Source: Cycas panzhihuaensis (Eukaryota > Cycadophyta). Taken from it: 64,000 bases of DNA. Positions 45,275 to 58,099 of this stretch are shown here, piece by piece. The notes under the pieces were generated by a model that saw nothing but the letters and a program-made list of their open reading frames with translations, was not told the DNA's origin and did not search any database. The DNA lies in the NCBI GenBank assembly GCA_023213395.1, contig CM041465.1, positions 112,785,741 through 112,849,740 of the forward strand, in the 5' to 3' direction. The position numbers and the translations under genes were made by a program. How positions within the stretch are numbered: position 1 is the stretch's first letter; every line of letters starts with the position of its first letter.

Positions 45275-45279
45275 GTCAT
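45275..45279. repeat. target-site duplication of element D, right copy (GTCAT)
   Basis: Identical to 30721-30725. It joins the two halves of copia RT. Confidence 0.9.
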
Positions 45280-46365
45280 TAATATATAGCCCCATAATAA
45301 GTATTGAGTCTCCTTCAATCGTTATATATAAATTGGGATCCAATTGAATCCTTTCAAACCCTTTGCCTGTAAAATATTTATCTATCCTAAAGTACTAAGC
45401 TTTAGGTGTTTGTTTTAATCCATACAAGGCCTTCTTTAGCTTATATACCTTTTTTCCCTCCCCATTGACTTCAAAGCATTTGGTTTGTTGGACATAGATA
45501 TTCTCTTCTATGTATCCATTTAGAAAGGCTCTTTTAATATCAATTTATTAGATGATCTATCCATTTTGTCTAATAAGACTCAATATGAGGCATACAATTT
45601 CCATTGTAGCTATTGAAGCCAATATTTCACTGTAGTTGATTTCTTCAATCTAAGCATACCCTTTGGTTACTAGCCTTATTTTATACTTATCAATAGAGCC
45701 ATCTGATCTAAATTTTGTTTTGTAAACCTAATTGGTGCCAATTGTAGATTTGATTGGATAGAGATCAACCAATTCCCATGTGTCATTCTTGACCAAAATA
45801 TTATATTCTTCTTGCATTATATTCTATAATTTCTATTTAATACTAGCCTCTTCAAAGGTATGTAGCTCATGTGATTCCATGACTTGCCTCATTAGAGTGA
45901 AGTTAACCCAATTGGAATGTGTAGATCTCCTTTCAAAATTATTATTTAGTATATTTACTGGGTCATATCATCTTTAGACCTACTTTAGAATATTTTCATT
46001 AGATGTGGAGGGTCCAACCTTATTAGAACTTGATTCATGTATTGTTAGCATATTTAAAGGCATATTTGTAGATTTGGGACATGAATCAAATTCTACTATA
46101 ATATTCTTCCCCTTGCCTTTTCCAACTTCTACTTTATAAATATCATCCTCTTTGATGATAACATCTCTACTCATAATTATTTTCTTTTTCTTGGGGTCAA
46201 ATAATTTATAGGATCTAAATGTATCACAATATCCTATAAATATATATTGCATACATTTATCATTTAATTTCATTCTCTTTTTCTCTAGTATATGAATAAA
46301 TACTAAATATTCAAAGATTTTCAAGTGGTGAATGCTTAGCTTGTATCCTCTAAGCCTATTCTAGT
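45280..46365 (-). pseudogene. Ty1/copia pol, integrase end and N-terminal half of RT
   Basis: Continuation of the copia element at 29655-30725. From right to left: GYKLSIHHLKIFEYLVFIH and MQYIFIGYCDTFRSYKLFDP (end of integrase), an acidic/serine linker, then RT. RT shows EEYNILVKNDTWELVDLYPI, VYKTKFRSDGSIDKYKIRLV and GYA, then the start of the AFLNG-like block. The longest open piece is 45980-46324. It is cut on the right by the LTR of E, which entered the integrase, and on the left by D, which entered RT. Confidence 0.85.
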
Positions 46366-48841
46366 TGTTTCACCAAAACCCAACCTCTTAGTTTGCATTT
46401 GATTTATATTGGTAAGTTAGAACATGTTATATGATTTCATAGAAGGTAATTGATGGATGCTGGTTGTATTTAGTAGATTAGGCCATGTTTTATTGGAGTA
46501 ATAAATGGATTTTAATTAATAAAATATAATGAATATTGGTGTGACTTGTATTTTTTCTTCTATCCATCGATGACATAAACTATGGCACCAGAAGTTTCCT
46601 TTATGATCAACTTAACCTTATTTTTCTTTTAAAGTTTGTTATTTTCATTTTATTTTTAAGATTTCACCTAAAATTTTGTTGTTTGCCATCTTTATAGGCT
46701 CATACTTAATGTATTTCACTTAATTTTGTGCTTATTTACTCCTTGATGAAGTCATTTTTATGATTAAATATTCATTAAACATCAATTCTTATTATTTTCT
46801 AATCAATTTTTAACTCCACTATTGTGGTGTTTTTGGCACTGCCAAAAACATGACTGGTCATGTTTTTAGAATAAAGTCACATTTTTTGTTTATGAAAAAT
46901 ATGACTGGTCATAGTTTTTACTATAATGCAATGAAAACTCAGGCAATGCGCCAAAATTTTACATGTTGCTACCTAGATTTGGTAGGATTTGATTCTTTCA
47001 ATAGCTAGAAGTGATCAAGAGTCTTTTGTTGATTGCAAGAGGATGAGTTAGAGGGGATTTTGATTCAATTTTTATGAGATGTTTTGAAGTTTTTGGAGTT
47101 TTCTTGAGGACTATTGCTATGAAGTTGAAAAACTTGATTTCTAGAATACTACTGGATGAAATCTTGAAGAAGCTTTGTCATTGTGCAGATGCTATTTGAT
47201 TGGTGATGGTCTAAGCTTCCATTTCCTTAGATCTTCATCAAGTTTTTACTTTAAAGTTCTTTTGATTTAGTAAGATCTTTCCTATTATATTTCTAGCTTA
47301 TTTCATAGTGCTTTGAAGGTGATTTTGGCTCAAAGGCTTTTCTTTTCATTGGATGATTGCTATAGTATTCTTATCTTGGTTTTGGATACTAAAATATATA
47401 CTAAAAGTTTATCCCCTTATGGGGTTCCTTAATGGTAGACTAGGGTGGAGTATGGTCATCTCTCGACCATACATCTAGCTATTTCTTCCCACTCTGTCAT
47501 AGTAGTTTATATTTTAGTTCATTTACTACCATCTTTTAGCATTGTTTAGCTCTAATTTGGCCTCTTTTGAGTGTTGTTCTTCTTTCTTCAATCTTGATTT
47601 GAAGAAACGTTTGTGGAAAAATTGGTCAACTAAAAGGAAAATTACCATTTTGAGGTATTATTCACAATAGAAAAGAAATTCTTATATGTTTATGTGATTG
47701 CATACACTTTTATTTTTAATATTAGTTTCTTTATCTTGAGAATGAAAAGTTGATAATGTTGTTTAGTTAAAATGCTTCTGATTTTTAGTTTTGCATAGGG
47801 TTCAAGGATCTTTTTGGAGCTCTTACTACTCTAATTGTGATCAAACCTTTGGGAACTAGTCTTATGTGAATGATTATTATTTAGATTTATGATATGCTCA
47901 TCATCTTATATGTCTAAAAATTAGCAAAAAAACAATAGTAGTTTCTTTTAAGAATCTCTCTTTTTTGTGTATTATTTCATTACTTTTATAAGAGAATTGG
48001 TTGCATGCATTAAGGTTGAAGCATATTGGCTAGGTTTGCATGTTGATTAATCTCTTTTGAAACAAATTTACATAAAAATTATATAGTGAATTTTAGATTT
48101 TGAATAGCATCATTTGTTTTGAAGTTAAACATGCATATTGCATATAGGAAAGCTATCTCATAGTTGTATGTGCATCTTTTATTTTGAAAACATAAAAAAA
48201 AAGAAAAAAATAAACTTGCATGTATTATTTCTTGTTTATTTATTTTATATATATATAAAAAAAAAAGGGTTCATTTGAGTTTGATCTTGTAGTTTCTTTG
48301 GTTGTATTGTCTTTATATCTTTGCAATCATATAAAAAAAAACTCAAAAAACAAAAAATCTAAAAAGGTGGAAAGACAATAAAACGAAAAATAAACAAAGT
48401 AAATACAAACCAAGGCAAGAAACTAAAATAAGATAAACTACCTTTTCATTAGCTTACCCTCTCTCACATCTTAGTAAAACTCAAAAGGTTAAAAGGATTA
48501 CATGAAAGGAATTTGTAGGAAGGACATTAAGGATATTATAAGTATGGCTCTAAACTTAGAACTTCTTCATTAAGTCATGTAGGTTAGTGGATTCTATTAC
48601 CTTATTTTACATCCACACCTTTCGTCATATTCATTCACACTTAGGTAGATGGCACTACTAGGCTAAGACGACTCTGTAGGAGTTGGGCAAAGATGGTCCT
48701 TTTAGTCTTTTTGAGCTTTGTATCTCCCAATTTTAATTGTGAAAAGGAATTAAGAGATATTAAGTTTAGGCCCCCCTAGGCACATAACCATCTTATTAAC
48801 TTTATTGGGGATCAAATCCAAGAAACCCTAGACCCCAACCA
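46366..48841 (+). repeat. 5' LTR of element E
   Basis: About 2.48 kb, starting TGTTTCACCAAAACC. It aligns with 61792-64000. The last CA before the primer-binding site is at 48840-48841, leaving six bases to the site, so the exact end is uncertain by a few bases. It contains strong palindromes at 46829-46905 and poly(A) runs near 48190-48270 and 48330-48350. Confidence 0.88.
46829..46905 (+). repeat. palindrome cluster in the 5' LTR of E
   Basis: 46829-46849 is a perfect palindrome with 10-bp arms around one base (TTTTTGGCA / TGCCAAAAA core). 46844-46867 has 11-bp arms AAAAACATGAC/GTCATGTTTTT around TG. 46876-46905 pairs GTCACATTTTT with GAAAAATATGAC. It sits about 460-540 nt into the LTR, the same place as the inverted repeats of D and C. 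Related words recur in the 3' region at 60119-60167. Confidence 0.75.
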
Positions 48842-48847
48842 TCTTTC

Positions 48848-48865
48848 TGGTGACCATACTGGGGA
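48848..48865 (+). other. primer-binding site of element E
   Basis: TGGTGACCATACTGGGGA, the best preserved of the four sites in the window. Confidence 0.8.
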
Positions 48866-48949
48866 GCTGCCATTTGTCCTTAAGTAAAGGTATGGAAATA
48901 ATGACACCTACACTTTAGTGCTCGTTAAGACTTTAAGGCCTTCTGCCTA

Positions 48950-51333
48950 ATTCTAAAGCGTACCTATCACACTTTGGTCAGGATGTTTCATCATCTTATG
49001 TTGAATCTTCTAAAATTGAAGCATATAATATATACATTTATCCTCTCGAAGATTCAACCCAACTATACGACATACCAGTGGAGTAGGGATATCTAAAACC
49101 TTCTTAGTATCCTAGTGATCCTTCTTTTGTAGATCTTTCTTTCATATAAGAAGAACCAACTTTGGGTCATTTACATCCATCTTTCCCTAAGCTGATTCTT
49201 ACTAAGATCCATACCCCACTACATATGCCTAGTTACCATGACCCATTTTACTTGAAGACTCATACCATATCATCTCTACTACAACATACTCAAATTGATT
49301 CCTTAGGTGAAGATTATGAGTCAATTGAAGTACACCCTCCACTTGAAGCCATGCAGTCTCCTCATCCTTCTCATCCTCCTTCACTAAGACCTATATCACG
49401 ATCTCATTTCCTGCCTTTGGAGGAACTTGATGATCACAAATCCACTCATTCACAACCTTGTCAATCTTCTCCTAGGAAACAAGATCAGATCCATTCTTCC
49501 CATTCCATACCTCCTACTTATGGATATGATTCCATCACTATTGCTCATGGAATTTCTAGCACCATGTACATACCCACTTTCAGTTAAGTGGCTATGGCCT
49601 CATCTAGTTTACGATCGATTTTCTCTTACTCTACTAGGATTGCCCCTTCACATCCTGTTTCTTCTATCGCTCAAGTACCTCATCATGCATCGCATACTAT
49701 TTAGTCCCACGGCACTAGACCTCACCTAGCATCACTTAAAATATTTAACATGATTTCCTTGTCACAACATGTTTCTCACATTTATTCATTTCATCCACAT
49801 GCTTCAATAGGATAATCACAACCATTGATGACTTATAATCCCACTTCCTCTTCACATATTCTTAAACCTACCCTACAACCCAACCCTTTATACACTTTCA
49901 ACTCAAGTTTTCCTCAACATCTTGTACCTCAAAGTAATTTTATGGTTAATCCTATAGCATGGTTTATTACCCCTTCTATTTTTCCACCTTATGATGTTTC
50001 ATAACAACAACTGCAATCTCAACAACCTACTCATTCATCTACTCCTCATCCATCATCCTTACCTCAATGTTCTACTACATTGAGGCCAAGGAGGCCCTTC
50101 TTAGATTATATGAAGTCTCCCTTCCTGTATGAGGTCTTATTGTCACCAATACCTCTATTCCTTCCTAAGTTATCCAAATTTTCTGGTGACTCCTCTCAAG
50201 ACCCCTACCTCCCATATATAGGCATTTGCACTTGCTTGCATAGATTTTATGTTATATGATTATGCTATGATGTACCTATTTTTTAAATTACTTTAAGGTG
50301 ATGCCTTGAAGTGGTTTTATCACCTCCCTTTAGCCTCTATTCTTTCGTTCTAATAATTAGTTGACTCCTTTCTCACCTATTTCGATGTAGTGAGACTGTT
50401 TGAATCGAGAATCAAATCCTCATTAGCAATTAAACAAAATATTCATGAGACTTCAAAGGATTTATTAGGAGATTTTAAGACCAAGTGTATGCCTTCCATT
50501 CACACCTAGACCCTAGTTTGTTGTTTGATCTATTTACAAATACATTAAGGCCCTATGTACATTTAGAAGTTTTGAAACTTGGTCCTCAAATATATGAGGA
50601 AGTAGTTGATCATTGTTTAACTTTAGAGATATTCAAAATACAAGTAGGTATCAAAAAGGTTGGGAAACCTATGACTTCTAAAGAATCAATTCATCCTATG
50701 AAGGCCACCCATCCCGAACCTACATACAATAATCTTACTTCTTCAATTAGATCACTTGAGTATGCGATCAATACTAACTTACGTGTTGACGATCCATCTC
50801 AGGCTCAACCCTCATAAGAGAGTAAAGTCATTCACCTAACCAAGGGGAGGAAGAAATAATCTCCTCCCCCACCCCCTCCTCCATCTAGAAAGATGAAATA
50901 GTACTCCTATCATCAAACAGATGCACATGATAGAAGTGAGTGTCAAATTATTCAAAATATAGCTTATAACATAAATGCTCAAGTAAATTGTTCTTTTAAG
51001 TCACCACAAAATCAAATGATCTACAGGGATCCATTATCTCAACATGATAAAAAAATCAATAAATATGATAAAGGCAAGGAGAAACATATACACGATAATG
51101 AGGATAAACCTTCAAGCTCTAATTTGTCGAAAAAGACTATCACTCTTATAAATGCTTCACTAAAAAGAAATACTAATCAATCATGCCCACCTCTTAAAGG
51201 TGGTGACACTAAGAGAACAATAAACATGGTGGAGACTGCAAAGAGTGTAGGTCCATTTAAATCATCCAATGATTTGATGACGAGGAATCTTAACTCTTTA
51301 CCTCTAGTACCCCCTGTGTCCCATCAAGTTTAG
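48950..51333 (+). pseudogene. element E gag, mostly one frame with stops
   Basis: The pieces at 49162, 50485 and 51016 share one frame. A serine/proline/histidine-rich N-terminal half comes first (HPSHPPSLRPISRSHFLPLE). Then PFLDYMKSPFLYEVLLSPIP and LPKLSKFSGDSSQDP. The capsid core at 50220-50480 is damaged but shows DALKWFYHLPL. Then DLFTNTLRPYVHLEVLKLGP at 50520-50580. The zinc-knuckle-like region near 50890 reads YSYHQTDAHDRSEC, with the first cysteine changed to Y. A basic tail DKKINKYDKGKEKHIHDNED follows. Confidence 0.8.
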
Positions 51334-53070
51334 GTCCATTCCTTCTAGTATAAACGATGGATCTTTCTCTTTGGTAAAAGAGTTAAAAACCATCCGAGCA
51401 GGTATATCGATCATGAATTTATTGAAATGTTACCCCAAGCAACGTCAACTTCTATTTGATATATTGGGAGTCCCCATTGTAGTGTCCTCACCTACTTCTA
51501 TACTTACTTTTGATTTAGCTATCTTGTCTAGTCATTTTGCTCATGCGCTGAATGACATTCCTCCATATTACATTGAGATCATCAAGGATGATATTAATAT
51601 TAAGCAAGTTATTATTAATGAGGGATCATCCGTCAATGTAATCCCTCTTTGTCTCATCAAAGATTTAGAGATCTCCATCTTTGATCTATCTGAGTGGATT
51701 TGCCAAGTGTATGATAAAAACTAGAAGGTGCCCTTGGGTCAATTAGCTCTTCCCCTCACATTAGAAGAAAAGACAATGCTTACTAAACTTACTATCATTG
51801 ACTTGGATCTAGAATGTAATATTCTTTTGGTAGGCCTTATATTACCCAAATATCAGTAGTTTGTTCATCCCTCTTTGGTGAACTTGGGTTCAACCATGAG
51901 GGACAACTCAAAATCATTAAACAGAATCCAAAGCCTATTAAGTAATCAGTCCATCTCATCGAGACTTTGCCTAAAGTAGGTGAATCTTCGAACTCTATGG
52001 AGTACTTTTTTCAGTCACATGGTTTGGCATAATATTTTACTATTGAATCTCCTTCAACTCACCTATAAGTGAAGGGCATGGATTTAGTTGAGATTATTTA
52101 TTTATCATCAAGTTCCTCGTTTTTTCCTGTGCCTTTTTACTTGACTGACTACTCTTTGGATTTGTCCTCTTTTATTGTTCTTAATAAAGAAGTAACCTCT
52201 TATTCCATTGTACCTCATGGAGGCCCACCCTTCACTAGGCTAATTCATACAAGTACCTTTCCTCCAGTTTAACATTACTTTTTATAGGTTTTGTACTTGC
52301 CTCTAGGGATAAATATAATGGTTCCTTCTATTACTAGTTCCTCATTAACTACTTCTTCAACTTTAGTCTTATATAATTTAAGCATGGATCCTTCCCCATC
52401 CTTCCCTCACTTTCCTTTCTTTAAGACATGGTTAAATAGGCATGAGAGGAATATGTTATTGCATCAACACCTAGACTTAGAGTCAAATGGTGAAGATACT
52501 AATTCACTTGATACTAGTTAAAATAGTTTCAAAATCTCCATTGTAGTACAAGAAGTTAATTCCATTTCTACTATCTCTTTCCCTTCCTATCCTCATATGG
52601 ATCATCCTATATCTTCACTTGTCTTGATATCTAGGTCCTACCATGATCATGACATAGATGATCAAGAGTTTAGGTAAGTTTTTTCTTCAATTTAGGAGAT
52701 TGTAGATAGGCCTATTCTCTTTTCTCAAGTTTCAATAATCATAGAGTTTGTGCCCACTCTTTGGTTGGTCCTCTTCCATCTTCTATTTCTTAATTTAAGA
52801 ACCTTTGCCTCGACAACCTCTTTCAGCTTGCTCATTTCAAGAATGATGAGGTGATCATTGAGCATCTAGTAGGCTCATCTCATGGTTTTCCTCATGGACA
52901 TCACAAATTGGATTTTTCTAAAGTTATAACTGATCATTCTCAACCCCAAGAGTCTATCTCTTTGATTGAACTTGCCCCTCCTCATTTCAAAGAAGGAAAT
53001 GTGATGCTCATAGAATAAACTATTGATCTAGATTTAGAGATAGAGGGTACCCCTAGAATTATCAATTTAG
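51334..53070 (+). pseudogene. element E protease and pol linker
   Basis: The open stretch 51371-51724 reads KELKTIRAGISIMNLLKCYP, matching the protease leader of D and A. It then has QVIINEGSSVNVIPLCLIKD: the active-site loop is NEGSSVN where D-[ST]-GSSVN is expected, so the catalytic aspartate is lost. The stretch to 53070 is a serine-rich, poorly conserved linker (open pieces at 52069-52272 and 52291-52521) with several stops, equivalent to the linker of D. Confidence 0.75.
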
Positions 53071-53099
53071 GAGCTATTTGTACTCCCCAAGAGATTGCC

Positions 53100-53960
53100 T
53101 AGTTTAAGAATCTCTTTCATGAGTTTTGCTTGATTTTTACGTGGAACTATAAAGACATGCAAGGCTTTAACTCCCAAATAATTAAACATAGCATTGCCAT
53201 AATTCCTGGCATAAAACTTAAATGGTGAAAGAAATATACTATCCATCCTTGCCTCTATTTTGCCATTAAGTAAGAGGTAGAGAAGCTGTTAGGAGCTAGA
53301 TTCATCAAGAGTGTTGACTATTCTCAATAGGCCTCTAATATAGTTCATGTAGCAAAGAACAATGGTACGATTTGAATTTGCATCGATTTTTGTGACATCA
53401 ATGATGCATGTCCCAAAGATAATTTTCCTCTTTCTTTTCTTGATCAAATTTGAGATCAAATGGTTGGATTTGAGGTAATGTCTCTTATAGATAAATATTT
53501 AGGATATAATTAGATTTTTATTGCTCTTTGTGATTGTCATAAGACTACTTTTACTACTCCTTGGGTACCTTTGTTTATAAAGTCATACCATTCAAATTAA
53601 AGAATGTTGGTGTGACATATCAAATGGCTATGGTCCACATTTTCCATGATTTGATTGGCAATATTATTATTGTATATCTAGATGATATGCTCGCCCTTTT
53701 GCATAAGAGATCTGATCATTTGTGTGATCTAAGAACCATTTTTGAAATGTGTAAAAAGTATCACTTGTATTTAAACACTTCCAAATGTGTTTTTATTAGT
53801 ACGTCAGGAAAGATATTAGGGAACATTATTTCTCAAGATGGGATTAGAATTGATCCCAAAAAAAATGAGGCTATTATTTAAATGCCTCCCCCCAAGACAC
53901 AAAAATAGATCAAATCTTTTCTAGGTAGGTTTGGTTTTCTAAGATGTTTCATTACCAATT
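53100..53960 (+). pseudogene. element E reverse transcriptase
   Basis: Order of words: VEKLLGARFIKSVDYSQ, NNGTI, CIDFCDINDACPKDNFPLSF, VMSLIDKYLGYN, MAMVHIFHDLIGNIIIVYLD and DMLALL with an intact YLDDM box, then KCVFISTSGKILGNIISQDG. The CIDF aspartate is retained. The open piece 53561-53881 covers the catalytic box. Stops and a frame change near 53560 inactivate it. Confidence 0.85.
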
Positions 53961-53989
53961 TCACCTTAGATGCCAAGCCCATCACTAAT

Positions 53990-54400
53990 CTTTTGAAGAA
54001 GAATATTGAATTGTAATAGACTCCTCAAGTTCTTTGAGTCTTTCAATAAGCTGAAGAAAGCCTTGTTTTTTGCTCCAATTCTTGCCTCACCAAGGTTTGA
54101 TAATCTGTTTATTCTATAAACTTCATCTACTAAAGAGTCGCTAACAGGTATGCTAGCATAAGAGGATGATTTTGGTAAAGAGAGGGCTATATATTTCATT
54201 AGTATGACCCTCATAGAAGTTGAGCTCCATTATCCTCTTCCTGAAAAAAAATTGACTTTCTTTAGTTTTTACTACTAAGAAGCTTCGCCACTACCTCGTT
54301 AGGAATAGGGTCCACCTCATTATCCAATCAGACCCTCTAAGGTATGTACTTACCAAGTCCAACCTTACTGATTAGCTAGCTAAATGGTCTCTATTACTTT
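53990..54400 (+). pseudogene. element E RNase H adjacent to RT
   Basis: KALFFAPILASPRFDNLFIL, TKESLTGMLA, EDDFGKERAIYFISMTLIEV and ELHYPLPEKKLTFF are recognisable and align with C 21880-22347. Several stops are present. The glutamate of the VEL block is retained. Confidence 0.7.
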
Positions 54401-54629
54401 AAGAATTTGATTTGTAGGTGATTAATAGAAAGTCCAAGAAAGGCATGATCATTCTAGAGATCATGGATAATGCTCCTCTTCCTAATCTTACTAGCCAACC
54501 TGTTGATGATTCCCTCCCAGATGAACATATCTTCCATATCTAGGGCATCTCTTATGATGATCCATGGTATAGGAAGATCACATTATATCTTCATGATCAA
54601 TCCTTCCCTTCTCTTACTACTTCGAAGAA

Positions 54630-55800
54630 GAGAAGATAAATTTATGCTACTACTAGGCAATATCTTTTGTTTGATGACGTGTTATATAAGCATTCTTTTG
54701 ATGGAGTTCTATGAAGGTGCCTTTCACTTGATGAGTCCTTAGTTACCTTAATAGAATCCCATGAGCAGACATGTGGTGAACACTTTCATAGTCAATTGAT
54801 GGCATAATGTATTCATCATATGGGCTATTATTAGCCTACCTTATTTAAGGATACCCACTCTTACATTCAAAAGTACCAAAAATGCTAATCTCATGCAACT
54901 TTAATACATCAACCTACACAAGAAATGAAATTAATAGTTTCACCTTGGCCCTTCTCCCAATGGGGTCTCCACCTCATTGGGTAGATCTTCCTAGCATCTC
55001 CAAATAGATATAAGTTCATTCTAACTATGACTAAATATTTTATAAAATGGAGTGAAGCTATCTCGTTGGTTTCCACTACTAGAAAGATCATGGCTGCCTT
55101 TATATTTCAACATATTATTTATAGATTTGGGATACCAAATGTTATTATTACTAATAACGAAACCTCATTTTATAATCCCCATATTAGTGAGCTATGTAAC
55201 AAGTTTTGTATTACCCATAGAGTATCTACCCCATATCATCCTCAAGTAAGTGGCTAGGTGGAAGTGTTTAACAAGATCTTAGCTAAGATTCTGGCTAAGA
55301 TAGTCACTACTTCTCATAGGGATTGGTACTCCCTATTATTTTTAACATTGTAAGCCTATAAGATCTCCATAAAAAATGCCATGGGTATGACACCATTTTC
55401 ACTTATTTATGGTGTTGATGTTGTTTTACCATTAAAAGTTAAAATTCCTTCTCTATGTGTCTTATTGAAGGAATTTACCAATGAACAATTTCAAAGAGAA
55501 GCTCGTCTTTTAGAGCATGAGAAGTTACACAAAAGTTACTTACAGGCCTTGCAGAACAATATGGTATCTAAGGCTAGGGTCCAAGCTACTCGTGATAGGT
55601 AGCTCAGACCTAGAAAGTTTAATGTTGGTGATAAAGTTTTAAAATTAGAATATTTACATAATAGGCAATGTAAGTTTTCTCCTAAATGGACAGGACCTTT
55701 CTTGATAATTAAGGATTTAACTAATGGAGCCTATCAAATTTTGACATTAGAAGGATTAGAGCTGAAGAGGCCCATTAATTCTTAATACTTGAGAAGATTT
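54630..55800 (+). pseudogene. element E integrase
   Basis: The zinc domain is partly readable (SHEQTCGEHFHSQ and HHMGYY, with KYQKC in place of the CxxC pair). The core has WGLHLIG, where the first aspartate is H, and IITNNETSF, where the second is N. Next come VEVFNKILAKI with the glutamate kept and AMGMTPFSLIYGVDVVLPLK. The end is FSPKWTGPFLIIKDLTNGAY. Open pieces are at 55027-55257 and 55381-55602. The catalytic triad is destroyed. Confidence 0.85.
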
Positions 55801-55832
55801 TATACCTAGTAGTATATGTGTGACTACCTTTA

Positions 55833-56790
55833 CAATGAGGATAAACTACAACTCCAAAACTTGTTCCTTTGCCTAATGAGCTAAAACTATGGGTAAATTC
55901 CTCTCTTCTTTCTGATTTCTCTTTACTTTTTCTAAGCATGCAATGTTCTTTGTTGTAGATCCAACTCATAATCGTGGAAGTCTTTTGCTCTTTCTAACAT
56001 CTACACTAATTGTAAGCTTTCTATCACTATTGCTAGATCTTATTTCTCCTTTGGGTTTCGTACTCAAAAGAGAACTTAGGCTCCCAACTTTGTTTTATTT
56101 TCATCTTGGAAAGAGAAACATATTCATTTGCTTTGAGTGCCTACCCATTGGTTTAAATCATACTTTAATTTGCTAGTTGTTACCTAAGGATTTCCTTTTT
56201 GGTCATACATCACCAATTCTTAATTATTTTTATTATCCTTGGTTTTCTCTATTATTCCTTCGGAATAGATATTCATTCTACTGCCTTCCCTTCATACTTG
56301 GAGATACCGTGATTTTGATCTCCCATTTTACCATAGTTCATTCCTTTAGGAGATTGGCCTCTTTCCTTTCTTAGATTTTGTTAAAAAGGAGAAATCCTTG
56401 TTGTGTTAAACAGAAGAGTTTCATGGGTGGATGATTATGATCCTTTTCTTATAAAAAATGAAAGTGGAATAAAAGTGAAAAAAAAATTGAAGGAAAAAAA
56501 AAAAGAAAGTGAAAAAGAAGTTTATTATTTTCCTCCTCTTGCAATCTCAGGCAACTCATGTGATGGCTTCATCCCCACCTATCTATCTATAGGTTGGGTT
56601 TATTTGGATGAGTAATAGGATTTTCGGATCTAGCTATTTGGGTCCAGCATGGCCCTAGTTACAATCGAATCCTATTTGACACTTTAATGTTTTGATCATA
56701 ATCATCTTACTTATGTTCCTTCTTCTTTCTTCATCACAGTCAAAGATCTAAATTTATCATCATATCTTTACTAATTGATTCTTTCACCTT
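55833..56790. other. post-integrase spacer of E with two motif copies
   Basis: AATGAGGATAAACTAC at 55836-55851 and TAATGAGCTAAAACTATG at 55873-55890 repeat the post-integrase motif of C and D. The rest, to 56790, is AT-rich with open stretches (55943-56176, 56177-56374, 56403-56615) that have no recognisable domain. A purine-rich run lies at 56456-56520. Confidence 0.45.
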
Positions 56791-56796
56791 CCCTCA

Positions 56797-57230
56797 TTGA
56801 TCAAACATTCTCCAAGTTTTGATCCTCCAGTTCCCATATCATTGAGTATCTCCACTTATGGGGTTAGTAGAGGAAACCCAAGATTGTCTGCTTTTGCTTG
56901 GGTGGCTTATGACCAATCAGGGAGTCCCCTCCTTTCCACAGGTTTCTTTATACCTAGGGCAACCAATAATGAAGTTGAATACTTTGCTATCATAGGAGAA
57001 TTATTAGATGTTTCTTACTTTTACCTTGGACTTATTACTTTATATACTAACTCGCAAGTTGTAGTCTATTAATTGGTTGGGATGTATCAGGTCCAGTTCT
57101 TTTGCATAATTAGGCCTCATCATTATTGTTCATATTTACTTTAGTGACTATTTAGTATATACCTTATACCCTTAACCTCAAAGCTAACACTCTTATTTCC
57201 TCAATCCTTGATGATCATGTTATTTGACTG
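56797..57230 (+). pseudogene. element E downstream RNase H domain
   Basis: Best preserved second RNase H in the window: YGVSRGNPRLSAFAWVAYDQ, SGSPLLSTGFFIPRATNNEV and EYFAIIGELLDVSYFYLGL, then TLYTNSQVVVY. The family words TDGASRGNPG, ATNNEAEY and TDSQ show that the first aspartate is Y and the third is N, with the glutamate kept. It lies directly after integrase and before the antisense PMD gene, the reverse of the order in C and D. The type looks like bacterial/archaeal RNase HI rather than the RT-linked retroelement form; that is inference from the motif style. Confidence 0.82.
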
Positions 57231-57254
57231 ACTTCTTTTAGCTGGGGGCATCTC

Positions 57255-57332
57255 ACTATGGAATAAGTATAAACTACCACTCCAGAATGAGTATAAACTA
57301 CCACTCCATGATGAATATAAACTATTAGTTTG
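57255..57332 (+). repeat. three tandem copies of a TATAAACTA unit
   Basis: Three units of about 23-26 bp, GAATAAGTATAAACTACCAC, GAATGAGTATAAACTACCAC and GATGAATATAAACTATTAG, in a row. A fourth, isolated copy is at 57829-57850. They are related to the post-integrase motif and to the larger array at 60735-61200. Confidence 0.7.
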
Positions 57333-57339
57333 GTAAGAC

Positions 57340-58090
57340 TATAGGTTGGGATAGTTGGGAGATTATGATGATAGATATGAGATTGAGATGAGATATATGA
57401 AAGGGCTAGACTCACGTGGGATTCTTGGGCCATGGAAGATCTTAGCAGGGGGCAAGTTCTTAAAAGCCTCTTACCCCTAGAAGGAGCCAATGAGGAATCT
57501 AGTATACTTGGATGGTTGTTTATTAAGTGAGATTAGTTTTATTTAGTAAACAACTCACTTTCTTTATGGTATATTATATAAATGCGTGGTTATCCTATGT
57601 TTATATAATCTATCAGTAGTATGATGCGAGTTATATAAGTTTCCTCTTAGGAGATTCATATTACTCCATCTTCTACTTTTATAAACCTATTACCATTTGG
57701 GTTTCAGATGGTTTTAAGTTTATAAAAATAGAATAAGTAAACCTTTCACTTACCCTATTTTGATCTTTTATTTATCTTCTTGTTTTTTTTCTTTCTCATA
57801 ATCTTGTCTTTCCTAAGCCATCCTTACTCCAGAATGAGTATAAACTACCATGTATATAGTATGAAAAAAAAAAAGTATATAACCATAAAAGAACCAAAAA
57901 AGTGAAAATGATAAAATTCATTACATGATTCTTTGGACAAGTTATACTAATGAGTGTATCCTATGCTTAAATGTAAATGGTAATAAGGGTGATGAAAGGT
58001 TAAGAGACAAGTAATCATATATAACTTTTGAAAGAAAAGAGATCAATATATACATGATATCAAAATATGGTACATCTATCACTTAGGTGA
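57340..58090. other. AT-rich spacer of E
   Basis: No gene recognised. It contains pyrimidine runs near 57770-57800 and poly(A) near 57866-57880. Confidence 0.4.
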
Positions 58091-58099
58091 CTCATAATA

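Noticed and set aside
46361-46365. CTAGT as confirmed target-site duplication of E
   Set aside because: The right end of E is outside the window, so the second copy cannot be checked.
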